Assembly: GCA_006438735.1 (NCBI GenBank)
Contig: RCZF01000001.1
Coordinates: 1,116,001 to 1,180,000, forward strand
Direction of reading: 5' to 3'
DNA from: Sphingomonas koreensis
GTDB taxonomy: Bacteria; Pseudomonadota; Alphaproteobacteria; Sphingomonadales; Sphingomonadaceae
Length of the DNA stretch: 64,000 bases
The notes under the pieces are model-generated. The model saw only the letters and a program-made list of their open reading frames with translations. It made no database searches and was not told the DNA's origin. Both the position numbers and the translations under genes were made by a program. Position 1 is the stretch's first letter, and each line of letters starts with the position of its first letter. Below, in pieces: positions 44,824 through 55,400 of this stretch.

Positions 44824-46317
44824 TCAAAAAATCTGCGTGAGCAACGTTTCGCTCAGCGGTGCGCCGCTGCGCTTCAGGAACAGCCGCACATTGGCCGGCC
44901 CCGGCGGCGCGGCCGCGATGTCGGCGGTGACGCGCCAGCGATTGGGCTGGCCGACCACCGGATAGGCTGCGCTGTTCAGCAGCTTGCCGCCGGTCACGCC
45001 GATGTTGGCGCTCACGCCGCTGGAAATGTCGAACCCCGCAAGGCTGGCGCCGAGGAAATCGACCACCAGCTTGCGCGCGCCCTTGATCGGCTCCTGCCCC
45101 GGTCGCCCGGCGGTGCCCGTCCAGCAATCGACCGCGCGGGCGTTATGCCCCGCCAGCGGATCCTGCGAATTCCATGTCAGCCGATAATCGAACGCCAGCC
45201 GCTGCCCCTGCCGCGCCGGCGCGGCAGGCGTCCAGAACGCGACGACATTGTCGACGGTCTCGCCGCCGGTCGGGAAGGCGAACAGGCTCACCGCCCCCTT
45301 CCCCCACGCGCCCTGCGGCTCGATCCACAGATTGGGGCGGCGATCGTAGAACGCGCCGTCGTCCTGATAATGATCGAAAGTGCGATCGCGTTGGATCAGG
45401 CCGAAACCCTTGGGATTGTCGTCCTGGAAGCCGTCGAGCGTGGCACGCGGCGGGTTTTCCAGCGGGCGCCAGATATGCTCGCCCGCGCCGGTCAACATTT
45501 CCAGCCCGTCCGAATCGTGGATTTCGGGCCGCCAATCGGCCCCGGCGGCGCGGTTGCCCTCGCCATACCAGAACATGCTCGTGGCCGGCGCGATGCCCAG
45601 CAGCTCGACGTCGCGGCGCAGGTGCAGCACCGAGGACACCTCCTGGATCACGCCCTTGTCGAAGCGCGAGACGAAGCGATAGGCGCCGGTCACGCTGGCG
45701 CCGTCGAGCAGCGCATAGACTGTATAGGCCCAAGGCCCGTTCTGCTCGATCCAGAAATCGGTGAAGGTGGGGAATTCCTCCTTGCCGTCGATGCCGGTGT
45801 CGATCGCTACGCCGCGCGCCGACAGCCCGTATTGGTCCTGCGTGCCGGCCGTGCGGAAATAGGAAGCGCCCTGGAACGCCAGCCAGTTGCTCTTGCCGTC
45901 GGGTGACATGACCTTGAAGCCGGAAATGCCCAGCGCCTTGGCATGGCCCTGCTCGGCGGTGAACATCGCGGGCGAGAATTTCACGGCGCGCGCGGCGCCC
46001 TGCTCGACGATGTTGATCGCCACCGGGGTCGGCGCATAACGGCCGAGCGGGAACAGCCGGATGCCGCCGGCGAGCGTCCGATCGTCACGGTAATTGATCG
46101 ATCCCACCGCGTCGTAATCGATCGCCGCGGCGGCGGCGACCTTGGGCGGCTCGCGGTAAGGCTGGCCGGCCAGCGCCTCGGCGCGCTGTTGCAAGGCCTC
46201 CCACGAAAACGGCTGCGGCGCGCCGAGATCGGCGACGGCAGCCGCGGCGGCGCGCGCCGGGAGGATGCCCAGCGCGGCGAGCGCGACCAGCAGGTCACGC
46301 CGGTTGGTGTCGATCAT
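44824..46317 (-). CDS. opgG: periplasmic glucan biosynthesis protein OpgG/OpgD (MdoG-type)
   Basis: Periplasmic partner of OpgH in osmoregulated glucan synthesis. 497 residues. N-terminus MIDTNRRDLLVALAALGILPARAAAA is a signal with a twin-arginine-like NRRDLL, as in OpgD/OpgG of many proteobacteria. Family blocks: YDAVGSINYRDDRTL, VKFSPAMFTAEQG, GLSARGVAIDTG, GEEFP-type FPTFTDFWIEQ, SSVLHLRRDVELLGIAPATSMFWYGEGN and DGFQDDNPKGFGLIQRDR. ATG 46317 follows GGGAAG. It is divergent from the SOS operon across 170 bp. Confidence 0.92.
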   Translation of the reverse strand: MIDTNRRDLLVALAALGILPARAAAAAVADLGAPQPFSWEALQQRAEALAGQPYREPPKVAAAAAIDYDAVGSINYRDDRTLAGGIRLFPLGRYAPTPVAINIVEQGAARAVKFSPAMFTAEQGHAKALGISGFKVMSPDGKSNWLAFQGASYFRTAGTQDQYGLSARGVAIDTGIDGKEEFPTFTDFWIEQNGPWAYTVYALLDGASVTGAYRFVSRFDKGVIQEVSSVLHLRRDVELLGIAPATSMFWYGEGNRAAGADWRPEIHDSDGLEMLTGAGEHIWRPLENPPRATLDGFQDDNPKGFGLIQRDRTFDHYQDDGAFYDRRPNLWIEPQGAWGKGAVSLFAFPTGGETVDNVVAFWTPAAPARQGQRLAFDYRLTWNSQDPLAGHNARAVDCWTGTAGRPGQEPIKGARKLVVDFLGASLAGFDISSGVSANIGVTGGKLLNSAAYPVVGQPNRWRVTADIAAAPPGPANVRLFLKRSGAPLSETLLTQIF

Positions 46318-46471
46318 GGTGCTTCCCTGATTTGATACGACACAGCCGATTGTACGCTGCTGCACTGCGGGAAACGCCAAAGGCGGCGAATGGTGCCGCC
46401 GCCGGGACCGTTGGAGGAGGTAAACGGTTCCCCGACTCGGCTTGACTCACAACCCGGCGAAGCGCAGTTTA

Positions 46472-46486
46472 GAACAAATCAGGAAC
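46472..46486 (+). promoter_or_regulatory. LexA (SOS) box of the imuA operon
   Basis: GAAC-AAATCAG-GAAC, the exact alphaproteobacterial LexA pattern GAAC-N7-GAAC. The right half is one base before the imuA ATG (46488), so it also covers the Shine-Dalgarno-like AGGAAC. Confidence 0.85.
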
Positions 46487-46487
46487 G

Positions 46488-47261
46488 ATGACTTATGCCC
46501 CCGCCTCCACGCTGGCGTCGCTGCGACGCCGCATCGCCCGTCTCGAGCGGCAGCGGCCGGTCAGCGACTCGGCGCGGGCGCCATTCGGCCATGACGCGAT
46601 CGACGCCGCGCTGGGCGGCGGATTGGCGCTTGCCCGGCTGCACGAATTGTTCGCCGAGGCGGAAGATGCCGGCGCCGCGGCGGGCTTCGCGGCGATGCTG
46701 GCGAGCCTCATCGCCGACGCGGGGCCGGTGCTATGGCTGCGCGAGGCCGAGGCCGAATCGCGCGGCGCGCTGCATGCGCCGGGGCTTGCCGATCTCGGGC
46801 TCGATCCGGCTCGGCTGGTGCTGGCGGCGCCGCGCGACGCGCTCGATCTGTTGCGTGCCGCTGCCGAGGTGGTGCGCTGCGCCCGCGTCGCGGTGGCGGT
46901 GATCGAGCTGTGGCGGCAGCCGCGTCCGCTCGATCTCACCGCGAGCCGCCGGCTGGCGGTCGCCGCCGAGGCGTCGGGCGTCACCATTCTGATGCTGCGC
47001 ATCGCCGCCGAGCCGAGCCCGAGCGCCGCGCAAACGCGCTGGCGCGTCGCCGCGGCGCCGTGCGCGGCATTCGACGCCAATGCGCCGGGGCTACCGGCGT
47101 TCGATCTGGAACTGATGCGCCAGCGCGGCGGCCCGGCAGGCGCGCGCTGGCTGGTGGAGTGGAATCGTGACGAGCGTATCTTCGGCGAGATCGCCGCGCC
47201 GCTATCTGGGGCTATGGCTCCCCTGGCTGAGCACCGACCGCTGGCGGCTGACGCAGCTTGA
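46488..47261 (+). CDS. imuA: ImuA-type SOS mutagenesis protein
   Basis: 257 residues. ImuA is a RecA-like accessory protein of damage-induced mutagenesis. It has the family opening LRRRIARLERQRP followed by FGHDAIDAALGGGLALARLHELFAE, and strands VLWLREAEAESRGALHAPGLADLG and VAVAVIELW, but no Walker A loop is visible, as is usual for ImuA. It overlaps imuB by 95 bp. LexA control is indicated by the box at 46472-46486. Confidence 0.86.
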   Translation: MTYAPASTLASLRRRIARLERQRPVSDSARAPFGHDAIDAALGGGLALARLHELFAEAEDAGAAAGFAAMLASLIADAGPVLWLREAEAESRGALHAPGLADLGLDPARLVLAAPRDALDLLRAAAEVVRCARVAVAVIELWRQPRPLDLTASRRLAVAAEASGVTILMLRIAAEPSPSAAQTRWRVAAAPCAAFDANAPGLPAFDLELMRQRGGPAGARWLVEWNRDERIFGEIAAPLSGAMAPLAEHRPLAADAA

Positions 47262-48729
47262 TGCGGCGCCGGCCCGCTCGCCTGAACCCCAGCAACACCC
47301 TTCTCCACTATCGCTGGTCGAAAAGCAGCGCGGGGCGATGCGGCTGGTCGCGGTCGATGCGGCGGCGGCGGCGCTCGGGCTTGCCCCCGGCCTGTCACTG
47401 GCCGATGCGCGGGTGCGCACGCCCGATCTCGCCATCGCCGATCACGATCCGCACGCCGATGCGCGGCTGCTCGCGCGGCTCGCCGACGCCTGCGATCGCT
47501 ATACGCCGATGGTCGCGACCGATCTGTTCGACGGGCTGACGCTCGACATCACCGGCAGCGCCCATGTGTTCGGCGACGAAGCAGGCATGATCGCCGATCT
47601 CGCCCGCCACGCCGAGTTGTGGCGCGTCACCGTCCGCACCGCGGCCGCCGACACGCCCGAGGCGGCGCAGGCACTGGCGCGATACGGCGACGGCGACGAC
47701 GACATCCACGCGCTGCCGGTCGCGGCGCTGCGCTGCGACGAGGAAACCGCGCTGGCGCTGCGCCGCGCCGGCCTGCGCACGATCGGCGATCTCGCCGAGC
47801 GCCCGACCGCGCCGCTCGCCGCGCGTTTCGGCGCCTCGACCACCGATGCGCTCGCCCGGCTGCTCGGCCGCACCGACAGCCGCATCACACCGCACCGCGC
47901 GCCGCCGGCGCTGCGGTTCGAGCGCCGCTTCGCCGAGCCGATCGCGCGCACCGCCGATGTGCTCACCGTCATCGCCGATCTCACCGGCGACGCCGCCGGC
48001 GCGATGGATCGCCGGGGCAAGGGCGGCCGCCGCTTCGCCGCCCGGCTGTTCCGCAGCGACGGCGAGACCCGCGACCTCGCGATCGAAACGAGCGTGCCGA
48101 CCCGCGACGTCGCACTCGTCTCGCGGCTGTTCGTCGAGCGCATCGACGCGCTCGCCGATCCGATCGATCCCGGCTTCGGTTTCGATCTGATCCGCCTCGC
48201 CGTGCCGGTGCTCGAGCCGCTCGCGCCGACCCAGCTCGAGCTCGAGGGCGGCGAAGTGCGCGACGGCGAGCTGATCGCGCTGATCGATCGGCTGAGCACG
48301 CGCCTCGGCCGCGACCGTGTCCGCCGGCTCGCGCCGCGCGACACGCACATTCCAGAGCAAGCGACGCTCGCGCTGCCGGCGGTCGAGGCCCCTGCCCCAG
48401 AACCTTGGCCAAGCCCGATGCCCGGAGAGCCGCCGCTCCGGCCGATCCATCTGTTCGATCCGCCGCAGCCGATCGACGTCACCGCCGCGGCCTTCCCCGA
48501 TGGCCCGCCGCGCCGTTTCCGCTGGCGCCGAACGCAGCATGACGTGACGCGCTACGAAGGGCCCGAGCGGATCGCCGCGCAGTGGTGGCGGCGCGACGAC
48601 AATGCCGGGCTGACGCGCGATTACTACCGCATCGAGGACGCGCGCGGCCGCCGCTTCTGGGTGTTCCGCCACGGGCTCTACCGCGAGCAGGAAGCGCCGC
48701 GCTGGTATATCCACGGGCTGTTCGCATGA
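47167..48729 (+). CDS. imuB: ImuB, catalytically inactive Y-family polymerase-like mutasome hub
   Basis: 520 residues. Connects ImuA, the beta clamp and DnaE2. It opens with RRYLGLWLPWLSTDRWRL, where active Y-family enzymes have the first catalytic Asp; no DxD or SxDE appears, matching inactive ImuB. Then palm/fingers (DLFDGLTLDITGSAHVFGDE), an HhH-like thumb region (ALRRAGLRTIGDLAERPTAPLAARFG), and a little-finger region (RFAARLFRSDGETRDLAIET). The C-terminus EGPERIAAQWWRRDDNAGLTRDYYRIED is conserved. Start GTG at 47167 lies inside imuA; ATGA overlap with dnaE2 at its end. Confidence 0.9.
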   Translation: MTSVSSARSPRRYLGLWLPWLSTDRWRLTQLDAAPARSPEPQQHPSPLSLVEKQRGAMRLVAVDAAAAALGLAPGLSLADARVRTPDLAIADHDPHADARLLARLADACDRYTPMVATDLFDGLTLDITGSAHVFGDEAGMIADLARHAELWRVTVRTAAADTPEAAQALARYGDGDDDIHALPVAALRCDEETALALRRAGLRTIGDLAERPTAPLAARFGASTTDALARLLGRTDSRITPHRAPPALRFERRFAEPIARTADVLTVIADLTGDAAGAMDRRGKGGRRFAARLFRSDGETRDLAIETSVPTRDVALVSRLFVERIDALADPIDPGFGFDLIRLAVPVLEPLAPTQLELEGGEVRDGELIALIDRLSTRLGRDRVRRLAPRDTHIPEQATLALPAVEAPAPEPWPSPMPGEPPLRPIHLFDPPQPIDVTAAAFPDGPPRRFRWRRTQHDVTRYEGPERIAAQWWRRDDNAGLTRDYYRIEDARGRRFWVFRHGLYREQEAPRWYIHGLFA

Positions 48730-51700
48730 GCTATGCCGAACTTGCCGCGGCGAGCAATTTCTCGTTCCTGCGCGGCGCCTCGCCGCCGTCGGACATGGTC
48801 TGGCGTGCGATCACGCTCGGCTATACCGCGATCGGCATTGCCGACCGCAACACCGTCGCCGGTGTGGTGCGCGCTTATGCGGCGCTGCGCGACGCCCCCG
48901 AACAGGCGATGGCTGACCTGCTCGAAGCCAAGCGCGCCGCGGGCCGGCCCGCCGAGCTGACGCCTGAAGAGGAAGCCGACTGCCAGATCGACCTCCGCCT
49001 GCTGGTCGGCGCGCGGCTGGTGTTCGCCGATGGCACGCCCGACATCATCGCCTATCCCGCGACGCGCCATGGCTGGGGCCGGCTGACGCGGCTGCTGACG
49101 GCAGGCAATCTGAAAGCGGTCAAGGGCGATTGTATCCTGAGCCTCGACGATCTGGTGACGCACCTCGACGATCTGTTGCTGATCGTCCTGCCCGAATCGA
49201 CCGCGGTCGATCAGCAGGCGCACCCCAAGCCGGTCGACTATGATGTCGAACCGGCCGACCCGCCGGTGCTGCGCGCCGTCGCCACGCCGCCCCGGGAGCT
49301 GGGCGATCTTCTCGCCTTGCTGTCGGCCAAGGCGCCCGATCGCGTTTGGCTCGGCGCCGCGATGACGCGCAGCGGCAAGGACGCGCGCCGGCTCGATCGG
49401 CTGGCGCGGATCGCCGCTGCGGCGCGCGTCCCGCTGATCGCGATCGCCGACGCGTTGTACGCCACGCCCGATCAGCGCCCGCTGCACGATGTGCTCACCT
49501 GCATCCGCGAAGGCACCACACTCGCCGAGGCGGGCCGGCGGCTCGAAGCCAATGCCGAGCGGCATCTGAAATCCCCGGCGGAAATGGCACGGCTGTTCGC
49601 GTCCCATCCCCAGGCGATCGATGAAACGCTGCGCTTCGCCGCGCGGATCGGCTTCACGCTCGATCAGCTTCGCTACGAATATCCGCGCGAACCGGTGCCT
49701 GACGGCTGGGACCCGCAGGAGTGGCTCGAACACCTCGTTTGGCAGAACGCGCTCGAACGATACGATTACTACGTTCCTCCCAAATCTTTTGCGTTGCTTC
49801 AGGAGGAATGCACGCTGATTCGGGAACTCGGCTACGCCAATTACTTCCTGACAGTCCACGATCTGGTGAAATTCGCGCGGTCGCAAGACCCGCCAATCCT
49901 GTGCCAGGGCCGCGGCTCGGCGGCGAATTCGATCGTGTGCTTCCTGCTTGGCGTCACCTCGGTCGATCCGAACACGCACGATCTGCTGTTCTCGCGCTTC
50001 ATCTCGACCGACCGAAAGGAGCCGCCCGATATCGACGTCGATTTCGAGCACGAACGGCGCGAGGAGGTGATGCAATATGTCTATCGCCGCTACGGCCGCC
50101 ACCGCGCCGGAATCGCATCGACCGTGATCCATTACCGCTCGCGCAGCGCGGTGCGCGAGGTAGCCAAGGTGCTCGGGCTGAGCGAGGATGTTTCCACCAA
50201 GCTCGCGAGCACGGTTTGGGGCAGCTATTCGGGCGACATGGAGGACCGGCGCTTCACCGACGCCGGCTTCGCGCTCGATAATGCGCAGATTGTGCGGCTG
50301 CGCTTCATCATGACGCAGTTGCTCGAGGCGCCCTTCCCGCGCCATCTCTCGCAGCATGTCGGCGGGTTCGTGCTGACGCAGGACCGGCTCGACGAGACCG
50401 TGCCGATCCATCACGGCGCGATGGACGAACGCAGCTTCATCGAATGGGACAAGGACGATATCGACGCCTTGGGGCTGATGAAGGTCGACGTGCTCGCGCT
50501 CGGCATGCTGACCTGCATCCGCAAGAGCTACGATCTGATGCGCCGCCATGGGCTGGGCGATCACGACCTCGAACTCGACCTCGAATCCGACGATCCGGCG
50601 GTCTATGCGATGCTACAGAAGGGCGACAGCGTCGGCGTGTTCCAGGTCGAAAGCCGCGCGCAGATGAACATGCTACCGCGGCTCAAGCCCAAATGTCTCT
50701 ACGACCTGACGGTGCAGGTCGCGATCGTGCGGCCCGGCCCGATCCAGGGCGATATGGTCCATCCCTATCTACGGCGGCGGGCTGAGATCGAGAAGGTCGA
50801 CTATCCCTCGCCTAAACCACCACATGACCCCCAAGAACTGCGGGAGTTGTTGGGCAAGACCTACGGCGTCCCCTTGTTTCAAGAACAAGCGATGAAGCTC
50901 GCGATCGTCGCCGCCGGTTTCACGCCGTCCGAAGCCAACCAGCTCCGCCGCGCGATGGCGACCTTCCGCAACCTCGGCGGCATGGACAAGTTCGAGACCA
51001 AGATGGTCGAAGGCATGGTCGCGCGCGGTTACGAACGCGATTTCGCACATCGCTGCTTCAAGCAGATCGAGGGCTTCGGCAGTTACGGCTTTCCCGAAAG
51101 CCACGCGCTGTCGTTCGCGCGGCTCGTCTATGTCTCGTCGTGGGTCAAATGCCACCACCCGGCGGTATTCGCCTGCGCGCTGCTCAATTCGCAGCCGATG
51201 GGCTTCTACGCCCCCGCGCAGATCGTCCGCGATGCGCGCGAGCACGGCGTCGAGGTCCGCGCGATCGACGTCAACGCCAGCGATTGGGACAATAGGCTGG
51301 AGCCGACCGCCTCCCGTCATGCCGGACTCGGGCACCCGTCAAAGTATTACTTTGACGGGAACCGACTCGTTCCGGCATCCACGGTGCCGCAATTACCGCC
51401 GCCGCCGGAGGAGAAGTGGACCCCGGAACAGGTCCGGGGTGACGAGCGGCCTCAGCACGGCTTCGCCCTCCGCCTCGGCTTTCGACAAATCGACGGCTTT
51501 CGCCAAGCCTGGGCCGACACGATCGCCGCCGCCCGCGCCTACAGCCCGTTCACCGCCATCGAAGACCTCGCCCGCCGCGCCGCGTTGCCGCCCCGCGCGC
51601 TCAGGCTGCTCGCCGATGCCGACGGCTTCCGATCGATTGGGCTCGATCGCCGCGCCGCCTTGTGGGAGGTGCGCCGCACGCCGACCGGCGAGCTGCCGCT

Positions 51701-52295
51701 GTTCGCCGCCGCCCGCGCCCGCGAGCTGGGCCAGGAAAAGGACACCGCGCTGCCCATGATGTCGCCGGCCGAGCATGTCGTCGCCGATTATCAGACGACG
51801 CGTCTATCGCTGAAGAACCACCCGATGAGTTTCCTGCGCGCGACATTGCGCGATGAAGGCATTTCGAGCTGCGCCGAATCCAGCCGCGCCAAGAACGACA
51901 GCTTCGTCCGCACCGCCGGCATCGTGCTGGTCCGCCAGCGGCCGGGCAACGGCAAAGCGATCTTCATCACCATCGAGGACGAAAGCGGCGTCACCAACAT
52001 CGTCTTGTGGGCGCGCCAGTTCGAACGCTATCGCCGCGCGGTGATGGCGTCGCGGCTGTTACTCGCCGAAGGCCGCGTCCAGCGCAGCGTGGAAGGTGTC
52101 GTCCACCTAATGGCGACGCGCGTCATCGATCGCACCGAGCTGCTCGATCAGCTTTCGGAAGATGGCAAAACGCCGACGACTTTATCGCGCGCCGACGAAT
52201 TTTTGCATCCGCAGCATCCAAGAGCGCCGCTTGCTCGTATCTCAGCACACCCAAGACAAGTCCGCGTTCTGCCAAGATCGCGCGACTTCCATTAA
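48726..52295 (+). CDS. dnaE2: error-prone DNA polymerase DnaE2 (ImuC), carrying an in-frame repeat insert
   Basis: Mutagenic C-family polymerase of the ImuAB mutasome. 1189 residues. PHP-type N-terminus (SYAELAAASNFSFLRGASPPSDMVW), catalytic acids in KEPPDIDVDFEHERREEVMQY, then GRGSAANSIVCFLLGVT and QHVGGFVLTQ; the OB domain (TAGIVLVRQRPGNGKAIFITIEDESG) and the standard end HPRQVRVLPRSRDFH are intact. Residues about 861-906 (51308-51445) derive from a dispersed repeat inserted between WDNRLEP and HGFALRLGFRQIDGF, with frame kept. Start ATG 48726 overlaps the imuB stop (ATGA). LexA-controlled with imuAB. Confidence 0.95.
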   Translation: MSYAELAAASNFSFLRGASPPSDMVWRAITLGYTAIGIADRNTVAGVVRAYAALRDAPEQAMADLLEAKRAAGRPAELTPEEEADCQIDLRLLVGARLVFADGTPDIIAYPATRHGWGRLTRLLTAGNLKAVKGDCILSLDDLVTHLDDLLLIVLPESTAVDQQAHPKPVDYDVEPADPPVLRAVATPPRELGDLLALLSAKAPDRVWLGAAMTRSGKDARRLDRLARIAAAARVPLIAIADALYATPDQRPLHDVLTCIREGTTLAEAGRRLEANAERHLKSPAEMARLFASHPQAIDETLRFAARIGFTLDQLRYEYPREPVPDGWDPQEWLEHLVWQNALERYDYYVPPKSFALLQEECTLIRELGYANYFLTVHDLVKFARSQDPPILCQGRGSAANSIVCFLLGVTSVDPNTHDLLFSRFISTDRKEPPDIDVDFEHERREEVMQYVYRRYGRHRAGIASTVIHYRSRSAVREVAKVLGLSEDVSTKLASTVWGSYSGDMEDRRFTDAGFALDNAQIVRLRFIMTQLLEAPFPRHLSQHVGGFVLTQDRLDETVPIHHGAMDERSFIEWDKDDIDALGLMKVDVLALGMLTCIRKSYDLMRRHGLGDHDLELDLESDDPAVYAMLQKGDSVGVFQVESRAQMNMLPRLKPKCLYDLTVQVAIVRPGPIQGDMVHPYLRRRAEIEKVDYPSPKPPHDPQELRELLGKTYGVPLFQEQAMKLAIVAAGFTPSEANQLRRAMATFRNLGGMDKFETKMVEGMVARGYERDFAHRCFKQIEGFGSYGFPESHALSFARLVYVSSWVKCHHPAVFACALLNSQPMGFYAPAQIVRDAREHGVEVRAIDVNASDWDNRLEPTASRHAGLGHPSKYYFDGNRLVPASTVPQLPPPPEEKWTPEQVRGDERPQHGFALRLGFRQIDGFRQAWADTIAAARAYSPFTAIEDLARRAALPPRALRLLADADGFRSIGLDRRAALWEVRRTPTGELPLFAAARARELGQEKDTALPMMSPAEHVVADYQTTRLSLKNHPMSFLRATLRDEGISSCAESSRAKNDSFVRTAGIVLVRQRPGNGKAIFITIEDESGVTNIVLWARQFERYRRAVMASRLLLAEGRVQRSVEGVVHLMATRVIDRTELLDQLSEDGKTPTTLSRADEFLHPQHPRAPLARISAHPRQVRVLPRSRDFH
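51308..51445. repeat. REP-like repeat embedded in frame in dnaE2
   Basis: Begins CCCGTCATGCCGGACTCG (51313) and ends CCGGGGTGACGAG, with hairpins ATGCCGGA... / ...TCCGGCAT (51319 and 51371), CCCCGGA/TCCGGGG (51421-51439) and a perfect 12-bp palindrome arm pair at 51335-51346 and 51348-51359. The pattern GTCATGCCGGA ... GGTCCGGGGTGACG is that of intergenic sphingomonad repeats. Confidence 0.8.
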
Positions 52296-52370
52296 CCGTG
52301 CGCGCGATGTTCTTTGCCAACATAAGTCGCTAGAAATAATGGTGGATCACCCGAATCCATATTGCCAGTT

Positions 52371-52411
52371 CCCTGAATATCGATCATTAAGCCGCCATAA
52401 AATATTCAGGG
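52371..52411 (+). promoter_or_regulatory. perfect 10-bp inverted repeat enclosing the autotransporter Shine-Dalgarno
   Basis: CCCTGAATAT (52371-52380) and ATATTCAGGG (52402-52411), 21 bp apart. The right arm overlaps AGGGAG, the ribosome binding site of the GTG at 52421. TTGCCA (52362-52367) may be a -35 box. It could be an operator or, if transcribed, a stem that covers the ribosome binding site. Confidence 0.6.
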
Positions 52412-52420
52412 AGAAGTATT

Positions 52421-55400
52421 GTGTCTGAAGCGATTGCGCCCGCATCAAATCGTGCTGCCCGCCGTCTCCAGTTGCTGATGCGCGGCACCGCGCTCGCCGG
52501 CGTCGCCGCCACGACGTTTATTGCCATCCCCGCCTTTGCGCAGGACGAATGCGGCGCGACCGATCAGGGCACGGTCACCTGCACGCCGGACGGCAATCCC
52601 TTCGCGGGCGGCATCACCTATTATACCCCCGGGCAGGACCCTGCCCGCGATCCGGGGCTCGATCCCACCGCGCCAGTCTATGATCTGACCGTCAACCTCG
52701 CTGACGGCGTCGCAATCGCCAGCGGCGACAATGCCGGCGTGTCGATCATCGGCTTTAACGACGGTTCGGCAACGCTCAATTCTGCCGACGGCACCAGCAT
52801 TCACACCACCGGCGTGGGTGCGACGGGCGTGATCGGCAACACCAATTCCGGCGATTTGACGATCAACACCGACAGCATCACGACGTCGGGCCGCGCTGCC
52901 GAGGGTATCAATGCTGTAACCGGCAGCGGCGACATCACGATCGATGCCAATACGATCGAAACGAGCGGCAATAGCTCGACCGGTATCGACGCCAACGCCT
53001 ACACCGGCGATGTGTCGATCACTGCGGGGACGGTGACGACCTCGGGCTATTATGCCGGCGGCATCTATGCCTATGCCGGCAGTGGCGACATCGCGATCGA
53101 CGCGGGCAGCGTCTCCACGACCGGCGGCAGCTTCTACAATTATAGCTCGGACGCAATCAGCGCGCGAGCGGGTGCGGGGTCGATCGATATAAATGCCGAC
53201 ACCGTTTCGACCGCGGCGGACTATTCGACCGGCATCCGTGCAGTTTCCTTCGGAAGCGACGCCACTGTCGCCGTCACCGCCGGTGATATCACCACGGCGG
53301 GCTATGGCTCCGTCGGCGCCGTCGTCCAGGGCTCGACCGCCGCGCTGACGGTCGACAACATCACGACGACCGGCGATTACGGCTATGGCGCGGTGATGTT
53401 CGGCACCGGTGAAGGCGGCGCAACGCTGACATCGACCGGCACGATCTCGACGTCGGGTGACCACTCGGACGCGGTCTTCGTGAAGGCTTATGGCGGCGAT
53501 GCTACCGTTACCGTCAACGACGTATCGACCGAGGGCGATAATTCTCCCGGCATTTACGCCTACGGCGACAATGCTAGCGTGACCGTCAATGGCGACGTTT
53601 CGACCAGTGGAATGAATTCTCCTGGCGTCGAAGCGGTGGGCATCGACACGGCGACTGTCACCAATAATGGCACCATCACAACGAGCGGCGACTATAGCGA
53701 CGGTATTCTAGCTAGCGCGACCAGCGATGTGACTGTCAATGGCACCGGCACTGTCACGACGTCGGGCGATAACTCGATCGGCGTGCGCGGTTACAGCGCG
53801 GCGGGCGACGTTTCGATCACCCAAGGCTCCATCCAAACTGCCGGCGACAATTCGCGCGGCGCGCTGGCGATTGCGGTCAACGGCAATTCCACCATTGATG
53901 TGGACGATATCGCCACGTTGGGCGACAACTCGGCTGGTGCCTTCGCTTATTCAGTAAACGGCAATGCAGCCGTTTCATCGGCCAATGCGATCACCACCAG
54001 CGGCGATAATTCGATCGGCGCGATCGCCGAATCGCGCTTTGCCTATGGCGACGCAACGATCGGCGCGAACGACATCAGCACCACCGGCGATAATTCGATG
54101 GGCGCCTACGCCTTTGGTTATAACGCGACGATCGCCGTCAGCGGCGATCTCAACACCACCGGCGAGCATTCGGGCGGCGCCTATGCGCGCGCGTTCAATC
54201 ACGCCGAGGTCGATACGACCGGCCCCGTGACCACCACGGGCGGCTACAGCAACGGCATCACCGTCGTCGGATTCTATGGCGGCGCGACGGTCAATGCCGG
54301 CGACGTTACAACCACCGGCTTCGATTCGATCGGCATCTCTAACTTCGGTGGCTTCGGCCCTGACGGCGATGCGATCGTCAATGCCGGCGACGTCAGCACG
54401 TCCGGCGACGCGTCTGCGGGCATCTATGCCAAGGGCACGCAAGATGTCCTTGTCAACGTCGGCGACGTGACGACGTCGGGAGACGGTTCCACAGGCATCG
54501 ACGTCAGCAACTCGACGTCATCCTATGGCGGCTACACCTCATCGATGGACGTCACCGCGAACAGCGTGACGACTACCAACGATTTTGCCGCCGGGATCAT
54601 CGCCGACATGGCAAATTCGGGCTATATGGACATCAATGTCGGCTCGGTTTCGACGCAAGGCTATTATTCGTCTGGTATCCAGGCCAGCGCGACATACGCC
54701 GACATCAACGTCTCGGCGGATTCGGTCAGCACCGAAGGCGACCAATCGTACGGCGTCCAAGCGATCACGATCCTGGGCGACACCAATGTGGCGGTCGGCG
54801 ACGTATCGACCACCGGGGATGCGTCTCCGGCGGTGGTCGCGGTCGGTTACAATGCGACCGTGATCGTCAATGGCGATGTTTCGACCGAGGGTGCCGATTC
54901 CCCCGGCGTGATCGCCGTTGGTCAATACGGCACCGCCACCGTCGCCAACAACGGATCGGTCACCACGCTCGGCGACAACAGCCTCGGCATCTATGCCGGC
55001 GGATATGGCGATGTCGCGGTGACGGGAACGGGAACGGTCTCCACCACCGGCGACACATCGCGCGGCATCGATACGTATAGCGCCGGCGGCAACATCACGA
55101 TCAGCACCGGCGATTTATCGACCACCGGTCAGGCCTCGCAGGGCATTCACGCTTATGCCCCCTTCGGCGATGTCACGATCGACGCTGCGTCGATCTCGAC
55201 CGATGGCGACGCTTCCGACGGCATCGGCGCGCTCAGCTTGATCGGTGATGTCAATGTGACGTCCACGGGCACGATCACGACCTACGGCGCCAATTCCTTC
55301 GGCACCTATGCCTTCACCGCGCTCGGCGACGCCAATGTGACGGTGAATAACGTCGCGACGCACGGCGACGATTCGGTCGGCGTCCAGGCTTATGGTGAAA

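Noticed and set aside
48678..50564. 628-codon minus-strand frame
   Set aside because: Shadow of dnaE2.
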